Assembly: GCF_000389965.1 (NCBI RefSeq)
Contig: NC_021191.1
Span: 2,233,501-2,297,500 of the forward strand
Direction: 5' to 3'
DNA from: Actinoplanes sp. N902-109
Lineage (GTDB): Bacteria; Actinomycetota; Actinomycetes; Mycobacteriales; Micromonosporaceae
Length of the DNA: 64,000 bases
The number at the start of each line of letters is the position of its first letter. Positions within the stretch are counted from its first letter, which is position 1. Below the pieces are notes generated by a model, which ran no database searches, was not told the origin of the DNA, and worked only from the letters and a program-made list of their open reading frames with translations. Positions 41,815 to 53,432 of this stretch are shown piece by piece. The translations under genes and the position numbers were made by a program.

Positions 41815-44800
41815 GTGACGATCGGAGGCCCGGTGGCTTTTCCGCAACCCCAAGGGCAGAGTCAATCCGCAGCGGAAACCAGGATGCAAGGTCAAGGGTT
41901 GTACGACCCGGCGAACGAGCGCGACGCATGCGGCGTCGCGTTTGTCGCTGACCTGCACGGTCGCCGCTCGCATGACGTGGTCGCCAAGGGCCTGTCGGCG
42001 CTGATCCGGCTGGACCATCGCGGTGCCCGGGGCGCCGAGTACAACACCGGTGACGGCGCAGGCATCATGATCCAGGTCCCGGACACGTTCCTGCGCGCGG
42101 TTGCCGGCTTCGAGCTGCCCGCCCCCGGTTCGTACGCGACGGGCCTGGTCTTCCTGCCGACCGACAAGTCGGATGCGGCCCGCGCGATCGCCGTGTTCGA
42201 GAAGTACGCCCTGGTGGAGGGTGCTGAGATCCTCGGCTGGCGGGACGTGCCGGTCGAGCCGGGCGGGCTGGGCGAGTCGGCCGAGGCCGCCCGCCCCACG
42301 ATCAAGCAGGTCTTCCTGGCGGCGCACCGGCTGACCGGCAGCGCCAACGGGCCGGCCGGCGAGCAGCTCAGCGGGCAGGAGCTCGACGTCGTCGCGTTCT
42401 GCGTGCGCAAGCAGGCCGAGCGGGAGACCCAGCAGCGCGGCATCGGCGCCTACTTCCCGTCGTTGTCGGCGCGCACGATGACGTACAAGGGCATGCTCAC
42501 GCCCGACCAGCTGCCGGAGTTCTTCCCGGACCTGACCGACGAGCGCATGGACAGCGCGATCGCGCTGGTGCACTCGCGGTTCTCCACCAACACGTTCCCG
42601 TCGTGGCCGCTGGCGCACCCGTACCGGTTCATCGCGCACAACGGTGAGATCAACACCATCCGCGGCAACAAGAACTGGATGGCCGCGCGCGAGGCCCTGC
42701 TGGCCTCGCCGAAGGTGCCGGGCAACATCAAGCGCCTCTTCCCGATCTGTACGCCCGAGGCGTCCGACTCGGCGAACTTCGACGCCGTGCTGGAGCTGCT
42801 GCACCTGGCCGGGCGCAGCCTGCCGCACGCGGTGCTGATGATGATCCCGGAGGCGTGGGAGAACGACCCCGGCATGGACCCGGCGCGGCGCGCGTTCTAC
42901 CGCTTCCACGCCAGCCTGATGGAGCCGTGGGACGGCCCGGCCTCGGTGGCGTTCACCGACGGCACGATCATCGGGGCGGTGCTGGACCGCAACGGCCTGC
43001 GCCCGGGCCGCTGGTGGCACACCACCGACGGCCTGGTGGTGCTGGGTTCCGAGGCCGGCGTGCTCGACCTGGACCCGGCGACCGTGGTGGCCAAGGGCCG
43101 GTTGCAGCCGGGCCGGATGTTCCTGGTGGACACCGCGGCCGGCCGGATCGTGCACGACGACGAGATCAAGGCCGAGCTGGCCGCGGCCGAGCCGTACGAC
43201 GAGTGGCTGCACGCCGGGCTGATCGATCTGCAGGACCTGCCGCCGCGCGAGCACGTGATCTACACCCATGACTCGGTGATGCGCCGCCAGCAGGTGTTCG
43301 GCTACACCGAGGAGGAGCTCAAGATCCTCGTCGCGCCGATGGCCCGCTCCGGCGCCGAGCCGCTGGGTTCGATGGGTACGGACACCCCGATCTCGCCGTT
43401 GTCGAGCCGCCCGCGGTTGTTGTTCGACTACTTCCACCAGCTGTTCGCCCAGGTCACCAACCCGCCGCTGGACGCCATCCGGGAGGAGCTGGTGACCAGC
43501 CTGTCGGCGACCATCGGCCCGGAGGGCAACCTGCTCAAGCCGGGGCCGGCCAGCTGCCGGCAGATCGTGCTGCCCTACCCGATCCTGGACAACGACGAGC
43601 TGGCCAAGCTGCTCAGCATCGACGAGGACGGCGACCTGCCCGGCTTCAAGGCGGTCCGGGTCTCCGGGCTCTACCCGCTGCGCGACGGCGCGGCCGGCAT
43701 CAAGGCGCGGCTGACCCAGATCTGCCGGCACGTGTCGGAGGCGATCGAGGACGGCGTGCGCATCCTGGTGCTGTCCGACCGGGACTCCAACGCCGACCTC
43801 GCACCGATCCCGTCGCTGCTGCTCACCGCGGCGGTGCACCAGCACCTGGTCCGGGAGCAGACCCGCACCCAGGTGGCCCTGGTGGTGGAGAGCGGCGACT
43901 GCCGGGAGGTGCACCACGCGGCCGTGCTGATCGGTTACGGCGCCGCGGCGGTCAACCCCTACCTGGCCTTCGAGAGCGTGGACGACCTGATCGCGACCGG
44001 CCCGCTGGCGGGCATGGAGTCGCAGAAGGCGGTGCGCAACTACGTCAAGGCGCTCGGCAAGGGCGTCCTGAAGATCATGTCCAAGATGGGCATCTCGACC
44101 GTGTCGTCGTACTGCGGCGCGCAGGTGTTCGAGGCGGTCGGCCTGGACAACAAGCTGCTGCAGCGCTACTTCGCCGGCACCTCCGGGCGGATCGGCGGGT
44201 CCGGGCTGGCCGAGATCCACGCCGAGGTCGCCGTCCGGCACGCCAAGGCCTACCCGGCCAACCCGGCCGAGCGCAGCCACCGCCGCCTCGAGGTGGGCGG
44301 GGAATACCAGTGGCGCCGCGAGGGCGAGGTCCACCTGTTCAACCCGGAGACGGTGTTCCTGCTGCAGCACGCCACGCGCAGCAAGCAGTACGACGTCTTC
44401 CAGCAGTACACGGCCAAGGTCGACGGGCTGGCCGAGGCGGCGGGCTCGCTGCGCGGGCTGTTCCGCTTCAACTCCGGGCGCGACCCGATCCCGCTGGACG
44501 AGGTGGAGCCCGCGTCGGAGATCGTCAAGCGGTTCGCCACCGGTGCCATGTCGTACGGCTCGATCTCGGCGGAGTCGCACGAGACGCTGGCCATCGCGAT
44601 GAACCGGCTCGGTGGCAAGTCCAACACCGGCGAGGGCGGCGAGGACGTCGAGCGGCTGTACGACCCGGCGCGGCGCTCCAGCGTCAAGCAGATCGCGTCC
44701 GGCCGCTTCGGCGTGACCAGCGAGTACCTGGTCAACGCGGACGACCTGCAGATCAAGATGGCGCAGGGGGCCAAGCCGGGCGAAGGCGGCCAGCTGCCGG

Positions 44801-46420
44801 GCAACAAGGTGTGGCCGTGGATCGCCAAGACCCGGCACGCCACCCCCGGGGTCGGGCTGATCTCGCCGCCGCCGCACCACGACATCTACTCCATCGAGGA
44901 CCTCGCCCAGCTGGTGCACGACCTGAAGAACGTGAACCCGGCTGCGCGCGTACACGTCAAGCTGGTCTCGGAGATCGGGGTCGGCACCGTCGCAGCGGGC
45001 GTGGCCAAGCTCAAGGCCGACGTGATCCTGATCTCCGGCCACGACGGCGGGACGGGCGCGTCGCCGCTCAACTCGCTCAAGCACGCCGGTACGCCGTGGG
45101 AGCTCGGCCTGGCCGAGGCGCAGCAGACGCTGCTGCTCAACAAGCTGCGCGACCGGGTCACCGTGCAGGTCGACGGTCAGCTCAAGACCGGCCGGGACGT
45201 GATCATCGCGGCACTGCTGGGGGCCGAGGAGTTCGGGTTCGCGACGGCACCGCTGATCGTGTCGGGCTGCATCATGATGCGCGTCTGCCACCTGGACACC
45301 TGCCCGGTGGGCATCGCGACGCAGAACCCGGTGCTGCGCGAGCGGTTCACCGGCAAGCCCGAGTTCGTCGAGAACTTCTTCCTGTTCATCGCCGAGGAGG
45401 TCCGCGGCTACCTGGCCGAGCTGGGCTTCCGCACCATCGACGAGGCGATCGGGCACGCCGAGGTGCTCAACGTGGCGCCCGCGGTCAACCACTGGAAGGC
45501 CAAGGGGCTCGACCTGGGCCCGGTGCTGTTCGTACCGGAGCTGCCCGAGGGCGCGTCGCGCCGCGGCATCGTGCCGCAGGACCACGGCCTGGACAAGGCG
45601 CTGGACAACAAGCTCATCGAGCTGGCCCAGCCGGCGCTCACCGACGGTCTCGAGGTGCGCGCCGAGCTGGCCGTGCGCAACGACCACCGCAGCGTGGGCG
45701 CGATGCTCGGCGGCGAGGTCACCAAGCGCTACGGCGGCAACGGGTTGCCCGACGACACCATCGCGTTCACCCTGCGCGGCACCGGCGGGCAGTCGTTCGG
45801 CGCCTTCCTGCCGCGCGGCGTCACGCTGCGGCTGATCGGCGACACCAACGACTACGTCGCCAAGGGCCTGTCGGGTGGTCGCGTGTCGATCCGCCCCGAC
45901 GAGAGCGCGCCGTTCGTCGCCGAGGACAACATCATCGCCGGCAACACCATCCTGTACGGAGCCACAGCCGGCGAGCTCTTCCTGCGCGGCCGGGCCGGTG
46001 AGCGCTTCGCCGTACGCAACTCGGGCGCCTCGGCTGTCGTCGAGGGTGTGGGCGACCACGGCCTGGAATACATGACCGGCGGCACGGTCGTGGTGCTCGG
46101 CCCGGTCGGGCGCAACCTGGCCGCGGGCATGAGCGGCGGCACGGCGTTCGTGCTGGACCTCGACCAGACCAAGGTCAACCCGGAGCTGGTCGACCTGGCC
46201 CCGCTCACCGGCGAGGAGCAGGAGGCGCTGCACCGCCTGGTGGCCGAGCACCTGGACGAGACCGGGTCGGCGGTGGCCGAGCGGCTGCTCGCCGACTGGC
46301 CGGCCGCGGTGGGCCGGTTCACCGCGGTGGTGCCGCGTGACTACAAGCGAGTGATGGAACTGATCAAGACCGCCGAGGCTGCCGGTCGCGACGTCGACGA
46401 AGCGGTCATGGGGGGCATCC

Positions 46421-46428
<8 letters not shown>
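41815..46428 (+). CDS. gltB: Glutamate synthase (NADPH) large subunit
   Basis: A 1537-residue enzyme that makes two glutamates from glutamine and 2-oxoglutarate. The N-terminal glutaminase uses Cys39 (RDACGVAFVADLHG) after removal of a 38-residue propeptide. The central and FMN-binding domains include GEGGEDVERLYDP, LPGNKVWPWIAKTRHATPGV, SPPPHHDIYSIEDL and SGHDGGTGASPLNS. The 3Fe-4S cysteines are in GCIMMRVCHLDTCPVGIATQ. The C-terminal GXGXG beta-helix follows (GDTNDYVAKGLSGGRVSI, GERFAVRNSGA). Start GTG 41815. It overlaps gltD by 8 bp. Confidence 0.98.
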
Positions 46429-47896
<1,468 letters not shown>

Positions 47897-47968
47897 GGGC
47901 GTCCGGCGTCGTCCGGAGCTCTCCGGCGTGCGCCACTTCGGACGGTCGGCAGGCCGCACGATCGGTGC

Positions 47969-48604
47969 ATGACGCACCGCGGCCGTGGATCAGGATGGGT
48001 GCTGCCGGCGGCAGTGCTCATCCTGCTCGGCGCGGTCGCCGCGTACTTCTTCCTGACCGGCACGGACGGTGCGCGGGCACTGTCGATCGCCCAGGTCGTC
48101 GTCGGGCTCGCCGACATCGGCGTCGCTGTCTTCCTCGCCACCCGTAGTCCAGCGCCGCGGCGCTACCGCGGCTACGGTCGTTCCCGCCACCGTCTGGTCG
48201 CGCTGTGGGCGTGCGTGCTCGTGATGGCCGGTCTCTCGTACGGGATGTGGTGGACCACCAGCAGAGCCGGTATCACCGCCGCACCGCTGCGTACCGGCGC
48301 GCTCGCCAGTGGGCAGACGGTCACCTGGCATCCGGCGGGCACCGGTGTCCGCCGCGACCGGCTGCGCTTCACCCCCCGGCTGCGCAACGCGGACGCCGCC
48401 GGTCTGTGCGAGCCCAGCGCCACCGTGACCGCCGCGCTGGTCACCCAGGGTTCCGTGGTCGTGGAGCGCACGGCGCGCAGCGGCCGGCGGATCGAGCTCG
48501 GGCTCGGACCCGGCGGCGACGCCCGCGAGGTGCGGCTAACCCTTGCCGCGGCGCGGGCCTGCCGTCTCACTGTCGAGATCACCTCCGCGCAGCTGGTGAG
48601 CTGA
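47969..48604 (+). CDS. Membrane-anchored hypothetical protein
   Basis: A 211-residue protein with three hydrophobic segments (about 10-30, 37-58, 72-90) and a C-terminal extracytoplasmic domain (about 95-211) with two cysteines (AGLCEPSAT and RACRLTVEI) and beta-strand pattern. No family is recognised. The next small lipoprotein fragment begins 2 bp after its stop. Confidence 0.75.
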   Translation: MTHRGRGSGWVLPAAVLILLGAVAAYFFLTGTDGARALSIAQVVVGLADIGVAVFLATRSPAPRRYRGYGRSRHRLVALWACVLVMAGLSYGMWWTTSRAGITAAPLRTGALASGQTVTWHPAGTGVRRDRLRFTPRLRNADAAGLCEPSATVTAALVTQGSVVVERTARSGRRIELGLGPGGDAREVRLTLAAARACRLTVEITSAQLVS

Positions 48605-48606
48605 CC

Positions 48607-48768
48607 ATGCCGAAACGTCTGCTGCGCGTCCTTGCTGTGCTGGCTCTGCTGCTGCCGGCGGCGTGTTACCGCGCGCCGCAACCGGCCACCGCCTGGCTCA
48701 CCATCGGGGTGCGCGCCGACGTCCCGGGCTGGGGCCGGTCCGTGGGCGGCGACTGGACCGGCCGCCCA
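48607..48768 (+). pseudogene. N-terminal remnant of a solute-binding lipoprotein
   Basis: The ATG at 48607 begins a signal peptide with lipobox LLPAAC, then LTIGVRADVPGWGRSVGG and DWTG, the start of a periplasmic solute-binding (amino-acid type) protein, which normally continues for about 250 residues. Here the frame runs into the 3' end of the convergent gene at 48771 and loses resemblance. It directly follows the membrane gene at 47969-48604 (2-bp gap), so the rest of the gene has been lost. Confidence 0.7.
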
Positions 48769-48770
48769 GC

Positions 48771-49895
48771 TCAGCTGAGCTCCACGAGGCTGATCCCGGT
48801 CACCCGCAGCCGGAACGCCTCCAGCCGCCCGCCGACCTGGAACGTCACCTCGCTGCTGCGGCTGGTCCGCAACGCGGTGAACTCGACGGTCTCGGCGTGC
48901 GGCACGGGGGCGTAGTCGAAGGCCCGGGTGTACGAGGCGTTGTTCTCCGGGTCGACGCTGTCCTGCAGCCGCACCGTCACCGGCCCGGCCGGGCTCGACG
49001 CCGCGGTGAAGCGCAGCACGTACCGGTGACCGGCGACCAGCGGGACGCAGCTGTGCAGGATGATGACGCCCCACACGGTGTCGGTGCCGGGCGCCACGTT
49101 GGCGTCGAAGGCGGCCGGCCCGGCGGCGTTCCAGCTGATCTGCCTGCCGGAGCCCCACCAGTCGTGGTTCATCTTGTTGTTGCCCGGCCGGTGCTGTTTG
49201 GGCACGGTGAGCAGCTCGGTGCCGGGCGGGGGAGCGTCGCTGACGCAGGCGGCCCGCTCGTTGGGGTCGGCGGGGTTGCCCGGCTCGGGCGCGGCCCCGG
49301 GCAGTGGTCCGCCCAGCGTGCCGTCGGCGGCCAGCGCCGGCAGCGCGCTCGGTGGCAGACCGCCTTCGGTGCTCGGTGCAGCGGTGGCGGTGTCAGCTGT
49401 CGCACCGCGCCCGTGGAGCCGGACGCCGACGATGACGGCGGCCACGGCGAGCACGACCACCACCGCAACCGCGAGCAGCAGCGGCCGCCGCCGATGGTCA
49501 TGTGTGCTGCTGTGGTCGTGCCCATCCTCCACGTCGGACGGTGGTGCTGCTGCCGGTGCTGTCGGTGCTGTCGGTGTTGCCGGTGCGGCCTCGGCGGGCG
49601 TGGCCGCCCGGCGGCGCGCGCGGATCCGGTCGTACTCCAGCACCATCGCGTCGTGCCGCTGCCGCCAGTCCGCGACCGCCGCGTCGGACTGCTCGCACAG
49701 CCGCAGGATCACCTCGACCTTGGCCCAGTCCGGCGGCCGGCGCACCTCGCCGTTGATGATGGCGTAGTACTGGCTGCGACTGATGTGCAACCGGCGCGCC
49801 GCCGCGGTGGCCGACAGGCTGCCGCGCTGGGTGAGATGGCGCAACTCGGCGCAGAAGGCCGTCACCGGACCGGTTTCCGGCCGCTCGTCACTCAC
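48771..49895 (-). CDS. HTH-transmembrane-carbohydrate-binding protein
   Basis: A 374-residue protein. Residues 1-95 are an XRE-type HTH (LSATAAARRLHISRSQYYAI, PPDWAKVEVILRLC). After an Ala/Pro/Thr linker is one transmembrane helix (about residues 135-158). The exported part has a linker (AAPEPGNPADPNERAAC) and a CBM-like beta-sandwich (about 245-374, SWNAAGPAAFDANVAPGTD, YVLRFTAASSPAGPVTVRLQ). GTG at 49895 is taken because a -10-like TACACT sits ten bases upstream (leaderless); ATG 49946 is an alternative. A membrane-tethered regulator responding to a glycan is suggested. Confidence 0.85.
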   Translation of the reverse strand: MSDERPETGPVTAFCAELRHLTQRGSLSATAAARRLHISRSQYYAIINGEVRRPPDWAKVEVILRLCEQSDAAVADWRQRHDAMVLEYDRIRARRRAATPAEAAPATPTAPTAPAAAPPSDVEDGHDHSSTHDHRRRPLLLAVAVVVVLAVAAVIVGVRLHGRGATADTATAAPSTEGGLPPSALPALAADGTLGGPLPGAAPEPGNPADPNERAACVSDAPPPGTELLTVPKQHRPGNNKMNHDWWGSGRQISWNAAGPAAFDANVAPGTDTVWGVIILHSCVPLVAGHRYVLRFTAASSPAGPVTVRLQDSVDPENNASYTRAFDYAPVPHAETVEFTALRTSRSSEVTFQVGGRLEAFRLRVTGISLVELS

Positions 49896-49923
49896 ACCCG
49901 ACAGTGTAAAAAACCCGCGCTTT

Positions 49924-50829
49924 TCACCCCGCCTCGGAGTACTCACCCCGGCACGTGGTGAACGACACCTGCGGCATGGACTCGCCGGCCGCCTTGCCGT
50001 CGATCGTCACCTTGCAGCTCAGATACTTGGCCAACCCCGGCTGCTGCAGCGAGGCCTGCACCGTGATCGCGCGCGTCTGCCCGTACCAGGCAAAATCGAG
50101 TTCCTGGGTCCAGGGCAGGGTGACACCCTTGACCTCGACCAGCTCGGTGGTGTTGGGGTCCAGGTAGGAGATGTCCACCGGGCCCGGCCGCGCCGGTCGG
50201 CCGGTGATCGTCAGCGTCGCGTGATGGGCCTTGCCGGTGTCCGTCGTCCCGGCCGCGGTGCGCTGCAGCACCAGGCCGGCCAGCGTGGTCATCGCCGCCG
50301 GCTGATCGGCGTCCTCGTTGAGGAAACCGAAGTGGATCCCCACGATCAGGCTGCCGCGCCGCACCACCAGCTGATGACCGCCGGCCGCGGCGTCGTACCA
50401 GCTCTCGTCGGCCCCCGGCACCACGTTCTCGCGCAGCTCCGCCGAGTCGCCCACCCGCTTGGCATGATCGCGCCGCATCCAGTCGTAGTAGATGCCCCCG
50501 GACGCCGCGCTGGGCTGCAGATCCAGGGTCAGCCAGTTCTCGCCGGCCGAATGGCAGGACAGCATCGTCGGCCGGGACCGGGGCGTCACGCTGCGCTCGT
50601 CGAACGCGGCCGCGACGGCGCCGGCCGCGTGGTAGTCGTCCGGCCCGAGCAGGTCGCACATCTCGGTGGTCAGCTGCCCGTCGACCGGCTGCGGCCAGTC
50701 CGCCCGGGTGGGCACCGGGCCGCCCGGGTCACCGCCATGCGGCCCGCCACCGCCACCGCACCCGGCCAGGGCGAGCGCCAGGGCCAGCCCGCATGCGGCC
50801 GTCGCCGCGCGTCTCGTGGAGAACATCAT
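49924..50829 (-). CDS. MmpS-like lipoprotein
   Basis: A 301-residue lipoprotein: signal peptide and lipobox LALAGC (Cys near 24), glycine-rich stretch GGGGGPHGG. The middle (about 35-190) has LTTEMCDLLGPDDYHAAG and CHSAGENWLTLDL, reminiscent of DUF3558-type lipoproteins. The C-terminus (about 200-300) has ELVEVKGVTLPWTQELDF, YGQTRAITVQASLQQ and YLSCKVTIDGKAAGES, the pattern of MmpS transport-accessory domains. Two possible starts (MM). Function is unknown. Confidence 0.82.
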   Translation of the reverse strand: MMFSTRRAATAACGLALALALAGCGGGGGPHGGDPGGPVPTRADWPQPVDGQLTTEMCDLLGPDDYHAAGAVAAAFDERSVTPRSRPTMLSCHSAGENWLTLDLQPSAASGGIYYDWMRRDHAKRVGDSAELRENVVPGADESWYDAAAGGHQLVVRRGSLIVGIHFGFLNEDADQPAAMTTLAGLVLQRTAAGTTDTGKAHHATLTITGRPARPGPVDISYLDPNTTELVEVKGVTLPWTQELDFAWYGQTRAITVQASLQQPGLAKYLSCKVTIDGKAAGESMPQVSFTTCRGEYSEAG

Positions 50830-50866
50830 GGCGTCCAGCAAAGCCACCCGGACCTGCGCGCACCCC

Positions 50867-50900
50867 CAACACCGGGCAACACCCGGCAACACCGGACACC
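50867..50900. repeat. Intergenic repeat copy A
   Basis: Three ten-base units CAACACCGGG / CAACACCCGG / CAACACCGGA followed by CACC. It is 31/34 identical to copy B at 51071-51104. Confidence 0.85.
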
Positions 50901-51070
50901 GGCGGTGCGGGCAGGCCGGCGCCGGTGCCCCTTCCGGCTGCCCCGCCCGTTGATCCCCCGCCTCCGCCGGCCGGCTGTACCCGGGACCGCCCACACCTGC
51001 CCCCGTCGGTCACGTGCGTCGTCCACCGGGCCACGAGGTCATCGAAGCAGGCCGGGCCGGGCGGCACGCG

Positions 51071-51104
51071 CAACACCGGGCAACACCGGGCAACGGCGGA
51101 CACC
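51071..51104. repeat. Intergenic repeat copy B
   Basis: Units CAACACCGGG twice, then CAACGGCGGA and CACC, matching copy A (50867-50900) in the same orientation. Confidence 0.85.
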
Positions 51105-51113
51105 CCAGCGGCG

Positions 51114-51722
51114 TCAGACGAGCGGCTCGACCTGATCGGCCGGCACCCCGGTCAGCTCGACGAAGTGCGCGATCACCTGCGGCGGGTCGTCCCCGGCCTG
51201 CGCCAGCAACGTGAACGACGCCCGCGGGTCGGCCGACCCCACGACCGACACCCGCTCCCCGGTGCCCAACTCCAGCAGCATGACCGGAACCTTGCCCTCG
51301 CCCAGGACCACCCGGTCGAAAATGTGGTGCAGATAGCCTTCGAGCTGCATCCGGGAGCGGGCGACCCGGGCGACCACCCGGTCGAGCGCTGCCTCGTCCC
51401 ATCGCTGTACCGGAATCTTCCGTACCTTCGGGCGAGGCCATGGTTTGCGTTCCTGCATCCGCCGGTGCAGCGCGGCGAGGAAGTCGAGCAGTTCCGGCTC
51501 GGCATACTTCTCGCTGAACTCGAGGCTGCGTCCCGGTATTGTGCCGTTGCGCAGCATGACTTCGATGGCTTGCTCGTACTCCGCGATCGGGTACGGGAAG
51601 TAGCGCTGCTCGATCATGAACCGCACGTATCGATCGACCAGCTCGGGATCCTGCAGGTCCGGGTCCATGTCGACGCCGTACAGGATCGTGTTGATCGTGG
51701 CTTCTGCTTCGAGATCGTCCAT
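51114..51722 (-). CDS. Candidate immunity protein of the adjacent toxin-like gene
   Basis: A 202-residue acidic protein with no signal peptide or membrane segment. It begins DDLEAEATINTILYGVDMDP, with later YFPYPIAEYEQAIEVMLRNG and a C-terminal beta-rich half (MLLELGTGERVSVVGSADPR). The ATG at 51722 directly follows the stop of the WXG-type gene with one base between. Location after a toxin-like C-terminal gene is what suggests an immunity role; no immunity family is recognised. Confidence 0.6.
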   Translation of the reverse strand: MDDLEAEATINTILYGVDMDPDLQDPELVDRYVRFMIEQRYFPYPIAEYEQAIEVMLRNGTIPGRSLEFSEKYAEPELLDFLAALHRRMQERKPWPRPKVRKIPVQRWDEAALDRVVARVARSRMQLEGYLHHIFDRVVLGEGKVPVMLLELGTGERVSVVGSADPRASFTLLAQAGDDPPQVIAHFVELTGVPADQVEPLV

Positions 51723-51723
51723 G

Positions 51724-53106
51724 TCAGCGCACCTGGTTGTCGTGGTCGAACTGCTGGAAATCGTCGGTTGTCCGCAGACCCTGCTCCCGCAGAGCGGCCA
51801 GGGCCTGGTCGTTGACCTCCGGGCGGGGCTGGTAATGGCCGCTGCGGTCGGTGAACTCAACGAGCTGCCCGTCGACGACCTTGATCTCACCCGCGCCCGC
51901 CACGTCCCCGCCGGCCAGCAGCGACGAGTGATGGATCAGCCCAGGTCTGTGGTTGGTCGTGGCGTACAGATTGCCGTTGCCGTCCATGACGAAAATGGCT
52001 CGTCCTTCGCCGCTGTGGATGGTTGACGCCTGGGTCGTGTCGAACAGGTCCCCGGACTCGGCGGAGCGCAGCCGCCCGTCGCCATCCACGAAGAGCCGGT
52101 ACGACTCGCGCTCGGACTCGTCGAAGTAGTGCACCGGCGTCTTGAACGGGGTGTCGAAGGGCCAGACCGCGTCCGGGTCGGACTCGTTGCGGTAGCGGTC
52201 CTTGAGCTTGGCGTCGGTGGGCACCCCGCCACCGTCGAGCGGCGGGGGGATCGGGTCGCCCTCGTGCCAGCCGCCGCGCGGCGACGGGACCCCGGGGCCG
52301 CCGTCCCCGCTGCCGCCGTGGCCGGGCGTCACGTCGCCCTCGGCCAGCTCGTCGGCGTAGCGCTTGAGGCCGGTCAGCACCTCGCCGAGCTTGCCCAGCT
52401 TGGGGTTGAGCCGGTGCAGGCTGCGCAGCAACGCGCGGACGAAGTGCTGGATCTTGTTGACCCACTTCGCCACCAGGGCGCTGACCTGGCTGACCACGAC
52501 CGGCGTGGCGATGCCCAGGGTCAGGCCCTCCTCGGCGAGCCATTGCGGCAGCCGGACGGCCAGGGTGCCGACGAAGTCCGCGATCAGGTCGCGCACGATG
52601 CCGCGTACGAGGGCGACCAGGAGCCCGGCCCCCTCGACAGCGTAGGAGATGCCACCCGCCGCGGCCGCGAGGCCTTCCAGGATCTTGATGTGCCCGCCGG
52701 CGTGCTCGCGGTAGGCGTCGCCGGACGCGCCGAACCACGACGACACCTCGGCACCGAGCCGGGCGGAGTAGTCCTGTGCCGCCTGCGCGGTGAAGGTCGC
52801 GACGTTCTGCCAGGTCGCGGCGTGCGCGGCCACCTCGTCGGCGTTGCCGGCGAGCCAGTCCAGCGCCTCCTTCAGCGGCTTGACGTGCTCCATCAGCCAG
52901 GAGACGCCCCACGACACCAGGGTGCCGAGCGGGTCCACCGCCAGCGACAGCATGTCCAGCGTGCCGCCGACCCCGCCGAGCGTGCCGTCCACCCAGCTGT
53001 TGTCGTGGATGCCGGTCGAGATGTCGGCCGCGTCCTCGGCCAGGCCCAGCCCGGTGTACCAGCGGGTCGAGTCCTGCGGCGCGGCGACCAGCGGGTTGGT
53101 GCTCAC
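51724..53106 (-). CDS. WXG100/ESX-type protein with a toxin-like C-terminal domain
   Basis: A 460-residue protein. Residues 1-240 are helical with the ESX-type pattern WFGASGDAYREHAGG near residue 123 (Trp-x-Gly) and long amphipathic helices. A glycine/proline-rich linker (about 255-285, SGDGGPGVPSPRGGWHEGDP) leads to a C-terminal domain (from about 310) with FVMDGNGNLYATTNHRPG, HHSSLLAGGDVAGAGEIKVV and DRSGHYQPRPEVN. The HSSxLAG...SGHYxP pattern also occurs in other bacterial polymorphic-toxin tails and in plant IQM proteins; its activity is unknown. It overlaps the upstream ESX gene by 4 bp and is followed by a likely immunity gene. Confidence 0.78.
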   Translation of the reverse strand: MSTNPLVAAPQDSTRWYTGLGLAEDAADISTGIHDNSWVDGTLGGVGGTLDMLSLAVDPLGTLVSWGVSWLMEHVKPLKEALDWLAGNADEVAAHAATWQNVATFTAQAAQDYSARLGAEVSSWFGASGDAYREHAGGHIKILEGLAAAAGGISYAVEGAGLLVALVRGIVRDLIADFVGTLAVRLPQWLAEEGLTLGIATPVVVSQVSALVAKWVNKIQHFVRALLRSLHRLNPKLGKLGEVLTGLKRYADELAEGDVTPGHGGSGDGGPGVPSPRGGWHEGDPIPPPLDGGGVPTDAKLKDRYRNESDPDAVWPFDTPFKTPVHYFDESERESYRLFVDGDGRLRSAESGDLFDTTQASTIHSGEGRAIFVMDGNGNLYATTNHRPGLIHHSSLLAGGDVAGAGEIKVVDGQLVEFTDRSGHYQPRPEVNDQALAALREQGLRTTDDFQQFDHDNQVR

Positions 53107-53432
53107 AGCGGCAGTTCCAGCGGAGGTGCCGCACCGGTGATGCGCTGCGCCGCCGCATTGTCCGTGCCGGTCATGTCCGCCGCCGTGCTGCGCAGCGCCG
53201 CCGCCGTGCCGCCCAGCGCGCTCGCCGAGCGGTCCAGCGCGCTGGTCGCCAGCGCGAACAGCGGGCTCAGCAGGCCCGGCAGGAACTGGCAGAGCTGCCC
53301 GTACGCCTGCGAGTCCATGGCGACCTCGTGCACCGCCGACCGGGCCTGCCGCACGGCGTCGGACACCCCGTCGACGGTCGCGGCGTGCCGGCCGGCATCG
53401 TCGGCCGAGAACTGGAACTGCTCAGCGGGCAC
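53103..53432 (-). CDS. EspC/WXG100-like secretion-target protein
   Basis: A 109-residue helical protein: FSADDAGRHAATVDGVSDAV, RQARSAVHEVAMDSQAYGQL and DRSASALGGTAAALRSTAAD, the size and pattern of type VII secretion-associated proteins (DUF2580/EspC family). It overlaps the YbaB-like gene (11 bp) and the WXG-type gene (4 bp), so it is probably made together with them. A partner role for secretion is inferred. Confidence 0.82.
   Translation of the reverse strand: MPAEQFQFSADDAGRHAATVDGVSDAVRQARSAVHEVAMDSQAYGQLCQFLPGLLSPLFALATSALDRSASALGGTAAALRSTAADMTGTDNAAAQRITGAAPPLELPL

Larger units (their letters stand above)
50830..51113. other. Intergenic region with a duplicated CAACACCGGG repeat block
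   Basis: 284 bases without a gene. It holds two nearly identical 34-bp blocks (50867-50900 and 51071-51104, 31/34 identical), each built from three copies of a ten-base unit related to CAACACCGGG. The block near 51071 begins 10 bp past the stop of the candidate immunity gene. Confidence 0.7.

Noticed and set aside
41620..46251. 1543-codon open frame on the minus strand opposite gltB
   Set aside because: It mirrors the codon structure of gltB in high GC DNA and encodes an Arg/His/Gly/Leu-rich chain without known domains.
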